Below, one piece after another: positions 10,912-21,097 of a DNA stretch of 64,000 nt. Where the stretch lies: assembly GCA_022577435.1 (NCBI GenBank), contig JAKOON010000022.1, forward strand, positions 9,515,230 to 9,579,229, written 5' to 3'. The translations under genes and the position numbers were made by a program. The notes under the pieces are model-generated. The model ran no database searches. It saw nothing but the letters and a program-made list of their open reading frames with translations, and was not told the origin of the DNA. This DNA is from Embiotoca jacksoni (lineage: Eukaryota > Chordata > Actinopteri > Embiotocidae). Each line of letters opens with the position of its first letter. Positions within the stretch are counted from its first letter, which is position 1.

Positions 10912-11170
10912 CTTTGAAGCAGAATGGCAATTTTTTTTTTTATTATTTTTTTTTTTAGTACACGGTCCTCTTGGCGCATCCGGATCCGAACCGCATCGTC
11001 CCGCAGAGCCCACCCGCCGGAGCGTCCCGTTCAGATGAACTTTTTCTATTGGATGACGCGCGGGCAGTGAAACGTCATGTGTGGTAGCCGGCTGCGAATG
11101 GTCCACGAGAGAGAGAGGGAGGGAGGGACGGACGGGCGTGAGCGTTGTGCTGCTGCGTCACAAACGAGGG
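10912..11170 (-). promoter_or_regulatory. cntn1: Candidate cntn1 promoter and non-coding first exon
   Basis: A CpG-rich segment about 3.6 kb upstream of the cntn1 ATG. On the minus strand it contains a CCAAT box (11046-11053 region), TGACG/CGTCA half-sites near 11054, 11071 and 11156, and a G/A-rich GGGAGGGAGGGACGG tract near 11118. Downstream in that orientation, CTTCAAAG|gtaaga is a strong donor with exon end at 10912. This fits a 5' non-coding exon of roughly 10912-11000 spliced to the ATG exon at about 7351. It is inference from signals only: no TSS evidence, and the putative exon contains an odd A-rich run at 10931-10957. Confidence 0.42.
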
Positions 11171-11599
11171 AAACACAGTCATCGTGAAAAAGGATTTAAG
11201 TGAGCATTTATAAGAAACTAAACACACCAAAATCCTGGTGAACTAATGGATTACTTTAAAAACCCATCATTTGATCGAAAACAAAAACAAAACACGCAAG
11301 TACAAGATTGTAACTAGGTTACACACTGCACCCAGACACACCCAGAATTGAATAACAATATTAAGTTATGTAAGAACAGTATGTCCTTAGGCAACTGGAA
11401 CAATATGATGTGGACAAGGTGCCACAGTTAGTGCGGCCATGCAAGAGCGTAACCGTGGTATCGACATTGGGGGGGTCCAAGTGACATTTGGCCCCTCAGC
11501 TTTAGTTTTCCATTTTGATCAGATAGATCGATAGATGGCTAGATAGATACTATATATAGAATATATATATATATATATGTATTCTATATATAGAATACA
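11171..11599. other. Intergenic spacer with AT-rich simple sequence
   Basis: No gene is seen. A GATA-type run (11520-11547) passes into an (AT)n tract at about 11561-11580. On either side of that tract the words TATATAGAATA and TATTCTATATA form an imperfect inverted repeat. This simple sequence abuts the first tRNA-like module of the satellite complex. Confidence 0.6.
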
Positions 11600-11825
11600 T
11601 GCTATAGTATGACTTTTTGACCACATTTCGGACGACATTAAAGAACTGACTTTTTTGTGCTATTTGTGTCGACATACTATAAGTATGACTTCTGTTCAAT
11701 CTTTATCAGGCAACACAATAGTGCAGTTGTCAGTGTTATCGTCTCACAGTATAAAGGTCAGTGGTTCGATCCCCGCCTGCTACTTTCAATGTGGAATTTG
11801 CATGTTAATGCATTCTATATATATA
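11600..11825 (+). repeat. tRNA-like module M1, left flank of the satellite
   Basis: After one satellite-like unit, the module runs from about 11635 to 11815. It holds a tRNA-type box-A-like segment (TAGTGCAGTTGTCAG, about 11720) and a perfect box-B-type GGTTCGATCCC at 11763-11773, followed by a conserved tail (ACTTTCAATGTGG, then TTTGCATGTT). The same module recurs in direct orientation at the other end of the array (M2). It looks like a tRNA-derived SINE or a MITE with tRNA-like arms. No tRNA cloverleaf is intact. Confidence 0.75.
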
Positions 11826-14800
11826 TCATGCAGTAGTATGACTTTTTTTTATCATATTTCGGACGACATGCTATGGTATGACTTTTTGGTCACATTTAGG
11901 ACGACATACTATAGTATGACTTTTTGGTCACATTTCAGACGACATGCTATAGTATGACTTTTTGGTCATATTTAGGACGACATACTATAGTATGACTTTT
12001 TTTTATTATATTTCGGACGACATGCTATAGTATGACTTTTTGGTCACATTTCGGACGACATGCTATAGTATGACTTTTTTTTATTATATTTCGGACGACA
12101 TGCTATAGTATGACTTTTTGGTCACATTTAGGACGACATACTATAGTATGACTTTTTGGTCACATTTCAGACGACATGCTATAGTATGACTTTTTGGTCA
12201 TATTTAGGACGACATACTATAGTATGACTTTTTGGTCACATTTCGGACGACATGCTATAGTATGACTTTTTGGTCACATTTCAGACGACATGCTATAGTA
12301 TGACTTTTTGGTCACATTTCAGACGACATGCTATAGTATGACTTTTTGGTCATATTTAGGACGACATACTATAGTATGACTTTTTGGTCATATTTAGGAC
12401 GACATGCTATAGTATGACTTTTTGGTCATATTTAGGACGACATGCTATAGTATGACTTTTTGGTCATATTTAGGACGACATACTATATATAGTATGACTT
12501 TTTGGTCATATTTAGGACGACATGCTATAGTATGACTTTTTGGTCACATTTAGGACGACATGCTATAGTATGACTTTTTGGTCATATTTAGGACGACATG
12601 CTATAGTATGACTTTTTGGTCACATTTCAGACGACATGCCATAGTATGACTTTTTGGTCACATTTCAGACGACATGCTATAGTATGACTTTTTGGTCACA
12701 TTTAGGACGACATGTTATAGTATGACTTTTTGGTCATATTTAGGACGACATACTATAGTATGACTTTTTGGTCACATTTCGGACGACATGCTATAGTATG
12801 ACTTTTTTTTATTATATTTCGGACGACATGCTATAGTATGACTTTTTGGTCACATTTAGGACGACATACTATAGTATGACTTTTTGGTCACATTTCAGAC
12901 GACATGCTATAGTATGACTTTTTGGTCATATTTAGGACGACATACTATAGTATGACTTTTTGGTCACATTTCGGACGACATGCTATAGTATGACTTTTTG
13001 GTCACATTTCAGACGACATGCTATAGTATGACTTTTTGGTCACATTTCAGACGACATGCTATAGTATGACTTTTTGGTCATATTTAGGACGACATACTAT
13101 AGTATGACTTTTTGGTCATATTTAGGACGACATGCTATAGTATGACTTTTTGGTCATATTTAGGACGACATGCTATAGTATGACTTTTTGGTCATATTTA
13201 GGACGACATACTATATATAGTATGACTTTTTGGTCATATTTAGGACGACATGCTATAGTATGACTTTTTGGTCACATTTAGGACGACATGCTATAGTATG
13301 ACTTTTTGGTCACATTTAGGACGACATGCTATAGTATGACTTTTTGGTCATATTTAGGACGACATGCTATAGTATGACTTTTTGGTCACATTTCAGACGA
13401 CATGCCATAGTATGACTTTTTGGTCACATTTCAGACGACATGCTATAGTATGACTTTTTGGTCACATTTAGGACGACATGTTATAGTATGACTTTTTGGT
13501 CACATTTAGGACGACATGCTATAGTATGACTTTTTGGTCATATTTTAGACGACATGCTATAGTATGACTTTTTTTCATATTTAGGACGACATGCTATAGT
13601 ATGACTTTTTGGTCATATTTAGGACAACATGCTATAGTATGACTTTTTGGTCATATTTAGGACGACATGCTATAGTATGACTTTTTGGTCACATTTCAGA
13701 CGACATGTTATAGTATGACTTTTTGGTCATATTTCGGACGACATGCTATAGTATGACTTTTTGGTCATATTTCAGACGACATGCTATAGTATGACTTTTT
13801 GGTCATATTTAGGACGACATGCTATAGTATGACTTTTTGGTCATATTTAGGACGACATGCTATAGTATGACTTTTTGGTCACATTTCAGACGACATGTTA
13901 TAGTATGACTTTTTGGTCATATTTAGGACGACATGCTATAGTATGACTTTTTGGTCATATTTAGGACGACATGCTATAGTATGACTTTTTGGCCATATTT
14001 AGGACGACATGCTATAGTATGACTTTTTGGTCACATTTCAGACGACATGTTATAGTATGACTTTTTGGTCATATTTCGGACGACATGCTATAGTATGACT
14101 TTTTGGTCATATTTCAGACGACATGCTATAGTATGACTTTTTGGTCACATTTCAGACGACATGCTATAGTATGACTTTTTGGTCATATTTAGGACGACAT
14201 GCTATAGTATGACTTTTTGGTCACATTTCAGACGACATGTTATAGTCTGACTTTTTGGTCATATTTAGGACGACATGCTATAGTATGACTTTTTGGTCAT
14301 ATTTAGGACGACATGCTATAGTATGACGTTTTGGCCATATTTAGGACGACATGCTATAGTATGACTTTTTGGTCACATTTCAGACGACATGTTATAGTAT
14401 GACTTTTTGGTCATATTTAGGACGACATGCTATAGTATGACTTTTTGGTCACATTTCGGACGACATGCTATAGTATGACTTTTTGGTCACATTTCGGACG
14501 ACATGCTATAGTATGACTTTTTGGTCATATTTAGGACGACATGCTATAGTATGACTTTTTATTTAATCATATTTCGGACAACATGCTATAGTATGACTTT
14601 TTGGTCACATTTCAGACGACATGTTATAGTATGACTTTTTGGTCATATTTAGGACGACATGCTATAGTATGACTTTTTGGTCATATTTAGGACGACATGC
14701 TATAGTATGACTTTTTGGTCATATTTAGGACGACATGCTATAGTATGACTTTTTGGTCATATTTAGGACGACATGCTATAGTATGACTTTTTGGTCACAT

Positions 14801-17800
14801 TTCAGACGACATGTTATAGTCTGACTTTTTGGTCATATTTAGGACGACATGCTATAGTATGACTTTTTGGTCATATTTAGGACGACATGCTATAGTATGA
14901 CGTTTTGGCCATATTTAGGACGACATGCTATAGTATGACTTTTTGGTCACATTTCAGACGACATGTTATAGTATGACTTTTTGGTCATATTTAGGACGAC
15001 ATGCTATAGAATGACTTTTTGGTCACATTTCGGACGACATGCTATAGTATGACTTTTTGGTCACATTTCGGACGACATGCTATAGTATGACTTTTTGGTC
15101 ATATTTAGGACGACATGCTATAGTATGACTTTTTATTTAATCATATTTCGGACAACATGCTATAGTATGACTTTTTGGTCACATTTCAGACGACATGTTA
15201 TAGTATGACTTTTTGGTCATATTTAGGACGACATGCTATAGTATGACTTTTTGGTCACATTTAGGACGACATGCTATAGTATGACTTTTTGGTCACATTT
15301 AGGACGACATGCTATAGTATGACTTTTTGGTCACATTTAGGACGACATGCTATAGTATGACTTTTTGGTCACATTTCAGACGACATGCCATAGTATGACT
15401 TTTTGGTCACATTTCAGACGACATGCTATAGTATGACTTTTTGGTCACATTTCAGACGACATGTTATAGTATGACTTTTTGGTCATATTTCGGACGACAT
15501 GCTATAGTATGACTTTTTGGTCATATTTCAGACGACATGCTATAGTATGACTTTTTGGTCATATTTCAGACGACATGCTATAGTATGACTTTTTGGTCAT
15601 ATTTCAGACGACATGTTATAGTATGACTTTTTGGTCATATTTCGGACGACATGCTATAGTATGACTTTTTGGTCATATTTCAGACGACATGCTATAGTAT
15701 GACTTTTTGGTCACATTTCGGACGACATGCTATAGTATGACTTTTTGGTCATATTTAGGACGACATGCTATAGTATGACTTTTTGGTCACATTTCAGACG
15801 ACATGTTATAGTATGACTTTTTGGTCATATTTAGGACGACATGCTATAGTATGACTTTTTGGTCATATTTAGGACGACATGCTATAGTATGACTTTTTGG
15901 CCATATTTAGGACGACATGCTATAGTATGACTTTTTGGTCACATTTCAGACGACATGTTATAGTATGACTTTTTGGTCATATTTAGGACGACATGCTATA
16001 GTATGACTTTTTGGTCACATTTCAGACGACATGTTATAGTATGACTTTTTGGTCATATTTAGGACGACATGCTATAGTATGACTTTTTGGTCATATTTAG
16101 GACGACATGCTATAGTATGACTTTTTGGCCATATTTAGGACGACATGCTATAGTATGACTTTTTGGTCACATTTCAGACGACATGTTATAGTATGACTTT
16201 TTGGTCATATTTAGGACGACATGCTATAGTATGACTTTTTGGTCACATTTCGGACGACATGCTATAGTATGACTTTTTGGTCACATTTCGGACGACATGC
16301 TATAGTATGACTTTTTGGTCACATTTCGGACGACATGCTATAGTATGACTTTTTGGTCATATTTAGGACGACATGCTATAGTATGACTTTTTTTTTAATC
16401 ATATTTCGGACAACATGCTATAGTATGACTTTTTGGTCACATTTCAGACGACATGTTATAGTATGACTTTTTGGTCATATTTAGGACGACATGCTATAGT
16501 ATGACTTTTTGGTCATATTTAGGACGACATGCTATAGTATGACTTTTTGGCCATATTTAGGACGACATGCTATAGTATGACTTTTTGGTCACATTTCGGA
16601 CGACATGCTATAGTATGACTTTTTGGTCATATTTAGGACGACATGCTATAGTATGACTTTTTGGTCATATTTAGGACAACATGCTATAGTATGACTTTTT
16701 GGTCACATTTCGGACGACATGCTATGGTATGACTTTTTGGTCACATTTAGGACGACATGTTATAGTATGACTTTTTTTTCATATTTTGGAGGACATGCTA
16801 TGGTATGACTTTTTGGTCACATTTAGGACGACATGTTATAGTATGACTTTTTTTTCATATTTTGGAGGACATGCTAGAGTATGACTTTTTGGTCATATTT
16901 AGGACGACATGCTATAGTATGACTTTTTGGTCACATTTCGGACGACATGCTATAGTATGACTTTTTGGTCATATTTAGGACGACATGCTATAGTATGACT
17001 TTTTGGTCATATTTAGGACAACATGCTATAGTATGACTTTTTGGTCACATTTCGGACGACATGCTATGGTATGACTTTTTGGTCACATTTAGGACGACAT
17101 GTTATAGTATGACTTTTTTTTCATATTTTGGAGGACATGCTATGGTATGACTTTTTGGTCACATTTAGGACGACATGTTATAGTATGACTTTTTGGTCAT
17201 ATTTAGGACGACATGCTAGAGTATGACTTTTTGGTCATATTTAGGACGACATGCTATAGTATGACTTTTTTTTATCATATTTCGGACGACATGCTACAGT
17301 AAAACTTTTTGGTCATGTTTTGGAGGACATGCTATGGTATGACTTTTTTTTTTATCATATTTCGGACATCATGCTGTAGCATGACTTTTTGGTCACATTT
17401 CGGACGACATGCTATAGTATGACTTTTTGGTCACATTTCGGACGACATGTTATAGTATGACTTTTTGGCCATATTTTGGAGGACATGCTACAGTATGACT
17501 TTTTGGTCATATTTAGGACGACATGCTATAGTATGACTTTTTGGTCACATTTCAGACGACATGCTATAGTATGACTTTTTGGTCATATTTAGGACGACAT
17601 ACTATAGTATGACTTTTTGGTCATATTTAGGACGACATGCTATAGTATGACTTTTTGGTCATATTTAGGACGACATGCTATAGTATGACTTTTTGGTCAT
17701 ATTTAGGACGACATACTATAGTATGACTTTTTGGTCATATTTAGGACGACATGCTATAGTATGACTTTTTGGTCACATTTAGGACGACATGCTATAGTAT

Positions 17801-19547
17801 GACTTTTTGGTCACATTTAGGACGACATGCTATAGTATGACTTTTTGGTCATATTTAGGACAACATGCTATAGTATGACTTTTTGGTCACATTTCAGACG
17901 ACATGCTATAGTATGACTTTTTGGTCACATTTCAGACGACATGCTATAGTATGACTTTTTGGTCACATTTAGGACGACATGTTATAGTATGACTTTTTGG
18001 TCACATTTAGGACGACATGCTATAGTATGACTTTTTGGTCACATTTTAGACGACATGCTATAGTATGACTTTTTGGTCACATTTCGGACGACATGCTATA
18101 GTATGACTTTTTGGTCATATTTCGGACGACATGCTATAGTATGACTTTTTGGTCACATTTCGGACGACATGCTATAGTATGACTTTTTGGTCATATTTAG
18201 GACGACATGCTATAGTATGACTTTTTGGTCACATTTCAGACGACATGTTATAGTATGACTTTTTGGTCATATTTAGGACGACATGCTATAGTATGACTTT
18301 TTGGCCATATTTAGGACGACATGCTATAGTATGACTTTTTGGTCACATTTCAGACGACATGTTATAGTATGACTTTTTGGTCATATTTAGGACGACATGC
18401 TATAGTATGACTTTTTGGTCACATTTCAGACGACATGTTATAGTATGACTTTTTGGTCATATTTAGGACGACATGCTATAGTATGACTTTTTGGTCATAT
18501 TTAGGACGACATGCTATAGTATGACTTTTTGGCCATATTTAGGACGACATGCTATAGTATGACTTTTTGGTCACATTTCAGACGACATGTTATAGTATGA
18601 CTTTTTGGTCATATTTCGGACGACATGCTATAGTATGACTTTTTGGTCACATTTCGGACGACATGCTATAGTATGACTTTTTGGTCACATTTCGGACGAC
18701 ATGCTATAGTATGACTTTTTGGTCATATTTAGGACGACATGCTATAGTATGACTTTTTTTTTAATCATATTTCGGACAACATGCTATAGTATGACTTTTT
18801 GGTCACATTTCAGACGACATGTTATAGTATGACTTTTTGGTCATATTTAGGACGACATGCTATAGTATGACTTTTTGGTCATATTTAGGACGACATGCTA
18901 TAGTATGACTTTTTGGCCATATTTAGGACGACATGCTATAGTATGACTTTTTGGTCACATTTCGGACGACATGCTATAGTATGACTTTTTGGTCATATTT
19001 AGGACGACATGCTATAGTATGACTTTTTGGTCACATTTCGGACGACATGCTATGGTATGACTTTTTGGTCACATTTAGGACGACATGTTATAGTATGACT
19101 TTTTTTTCATATTTTGGAGGACATGCTATGGTATGACTTTTTGGTCACATTTAGGACGACATGTTATAGTATGACTTTTTTTTCATATTTTGGAGGACAT
19201 GCTATGGTATGACTTTTTGGTCACATTTAGGACGACATGTTATAGTATGACTTTTTGGTCATATTTAGGACGACATGCTAGAGTATGACTTTTTGGTCAT
19301 ATTTAGGACGACATGCTATAGTATGACTTTTTTTTTATCATATTTCGGACGACATGCTACAGTAAAACTTTTTGGTCATGTTTTGGAGGACATGCTATGG
19401 TATGACTTTTTTTTTTATCATATTTCGGACATCATGCTGTAGCATGACTTTTTGGTCACATTTCGGACGACATGCTATAGTATGACTTTTTGGTCACATT
19501 TCGGACGACATGCTACAGTATGACTTTTTGGCCATATTTCAAACGAC
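11826..19547 (+). repeat. 38-bp tandem satellite array, about 200 units
   Basis: About 7.7 kb of head-to-tail units. Successive copies of CATGCTATAGTATGAC are 38 bp apart (for example 12251 and 12289). Each unit is CATGCTATAGTATGAC, then TTTTTGGTC[A/T]..., then [CGG/CAG/AGG]ACGA. Many copies carry the variant CATACTATAGTATG, a perfect 14-bp palindrome; the commoner CATGCTATAGTATG differs at one base. Variants with a longer T-run (TTTTTTTTATTATA or TTTTTTTTAATCATA) and diverged units (GGAGGACATGCTATGG) mark higher-order blocks. No reading frame of 60 codons exists between 11958 and 19489. The array sits between the nrcam 3' end and the cntn1 promoter. Confidence 0.97.
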
Positions 19548-19730
19548 GTGAAAGAACTGACTTTTTTGTGCTATTTGTGTCGACATGCTATAAGTATCAC
19601 TTCCGTTCAATTTATGTCAGGCAACACAATAGTGCAGTTGTCAGCATTGTTGTCTCACAATCTAAAGGTCAGTGGTTCGATCCCTGCCTGGGACTTTCAA
19701 TGTGGAGTTTGCATGTTCCTGCATAAATAA
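19508..19730 (+). repeat. tRNA-like module M2, right flank of the satellite
   Basis: This is a direct-orientation copy of M1. After the last satellite units it shares AAAGAACTGAC with its neighbour TTTTTTGTGCTATTTG, then CAACACAATAGTGCAGTTG, box-B-like GGTTCGATCCC at 19674-19684, and the tail TTTCAATGTGGAGTTTGC. Similarity to M1 is roughly 85-90% by eye. The TTTTTTGTGCTATTTGTGTC portion is itself a diverged 38-bp unit, which ties the module and the satellite to a common origin. Confidence 0.8.
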
Positions 19731-20600
19731 TAATGTCAAATTAAAATTTGTTGTCCAAAATATGGACGATTAACTTATGCATGTTATCATGCATGTAGTC
19801 CATGATGTAAAACAAACATCATGTAGTCGTAAACGTGACAAAGTCACACTCCAAGCAAGAACATGCAATCCTCCACAGACAGAGTCCCAAGCCCCTGATC
19901 GAACCGAGTACTTCCTGATTGTGAGATGACAACGCCAGTAACTGTAAAATTGTGCTGCCTTTAGTGCATGTTTGTCTGACTTATATAACTTATATGACTT
20001 TAAAACATTTTATGGAAGATAGCACAGTGGTGCAGTGGTTAGTGTTGTTGCCTCCCAGTCAGAAGGTTCCAGGTTTGATTCTTGCCTGGATGTGGCTTTT
20101 CATCAAAGATGATAACATCATCCTTTCCAGAGCGAGTCTCGAACCTGCAACCTTCTGACTGGAAGGCATCAATGCCAACCACTGCACCATTGATCACTCT
20201 TCCATAACATGTTTAAAAGTTATATAAGTCATATAAGCATGCAATAAAGACAGCAAAATGGTGCAGTTCCAAGCCATCGTTGTCATTTCACAATCAAGAG
20301 CTTCTCGGTTCGATAGGGGGCCTGGAACTTAATGTGAATGATTGCATGTTCTTGCTTGAATGTAAAGTTTTACATTATGGACAACATGCATAAGTTAGTC
20401 ATCATTATTAACATTATGGACGACAGCCTTTACTTTTAGGTTATTAGTTTTGCATGAACATGCAAATTCCACGTAGAAAGTCGAAGGCGGGAGTCGAACC
20501 CTGAACCTTTAGAGTGGAAGACAATAACGCTGACAGCTGCACCACTGTATTGGCTTCCAGAAATTGAACGGAAGTCATATTTATAAAATGTCGTCAAAAA
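19545..20600. mobile_element. Nested fold-back of six tRNA-like modules
   Basis: Six related modules lie around a centre near 20110: M2 (+, 19545-19728), M3 (-, 19855-19965), M4 (+, 20018-20100), M5 (-, 20125-20205), M6 (+, 20250-20372) and M7 (-, 20448-20592). M2/M7, M3/M6 and M4/M5 are paired inverted copies, so the segment can fold on itself. Box-B-like GGTTCGA or its complement is seen in M2, M6, M7 and, degenerate, in the others. No transposase is present. It resembles a non-autonomous fold-back or MITE-type element. One forward satellite unit follows at about 20617-20655. Confidence 0.7.
19979..20247. mobile_element. Inner foldback element with ~40-bp terminal inverted repeats
   Basis: The left arm (19979-20018) reads CTTATATAACTTATATGACT, then AAACATTTTATGGAAGA. 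The reverse complement of the right arm (about 20203-20245) reads CTTATATGACTTATATAACT, then AAACATGTTATGGAAGA. Inside, modules M4 and M5 are mirror images about a short centre at about 20105-20115. This is the innermost layer of the nested fold-back and looks like a roughly 265-bp MITE. Confidence 0.7.
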
Positions 20601-20659
20601 TATGAAAAAGATATACCATGCTATAGTATGACTTTTTGACCACATTTTGGACAACATGC

Positions 20660-21097
20660 CATTTTGATCACCTACTATAGAATTATTCTTATTCCGATTT
20701 TTACCCTTATTCTAATTATTAGTCAATTGATTGCAGTTGATTTTAAGCAGCGTTGATAGTTGGGAAGCCTGCATTTCACTGCACACATAGTTTGAACATG
20801 TGGCAAATAAAATCTGTTATTGTAATGGTTATCTAAGCAGTTAGCTGTCATATTTTGATGGATTACATTTTTTTGACAGAATTCATACAGGAAACTACAG
20901 GCTCCCCTGAATATTTAGATAAAAGACAGACACAGCGAAAGCACCAGATGTGTGTTAATCTTGTCAGGATTAATTTCTCGAGGTAAAAAAAAAAAACTAC
21001 CACTTTTATACACTAGGTGGAGCCACACACACACACACACACAAACATGAGCATAGTCACAGAAAAACAGTAGTCATTTGAAATCCTGAAACCAACA
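20660..21097. other. Intergenic spacer
   Basis: No gene is seen. There is a short poly-A (20985-20996) and an (AC)n run at about 21023-21043. This is the presumed junction between the repeat complex and the end of the nrcam transcript. Confidence 0.5.

Noticed and set aside
11826..19547. Regular short repeats resembling a CRISPR array
   Set aside because: The units are contiguous with no unique spacers, and the genome is eukaryotic. It is a tandem satellite.
20019..20205. Functional tRNA genes at the box-B-like sites
   Set aside because: The box-B-like words are present but no acceptor or anticodon stems fit. These are tRNA-like repeat modules, not tRNA genes.
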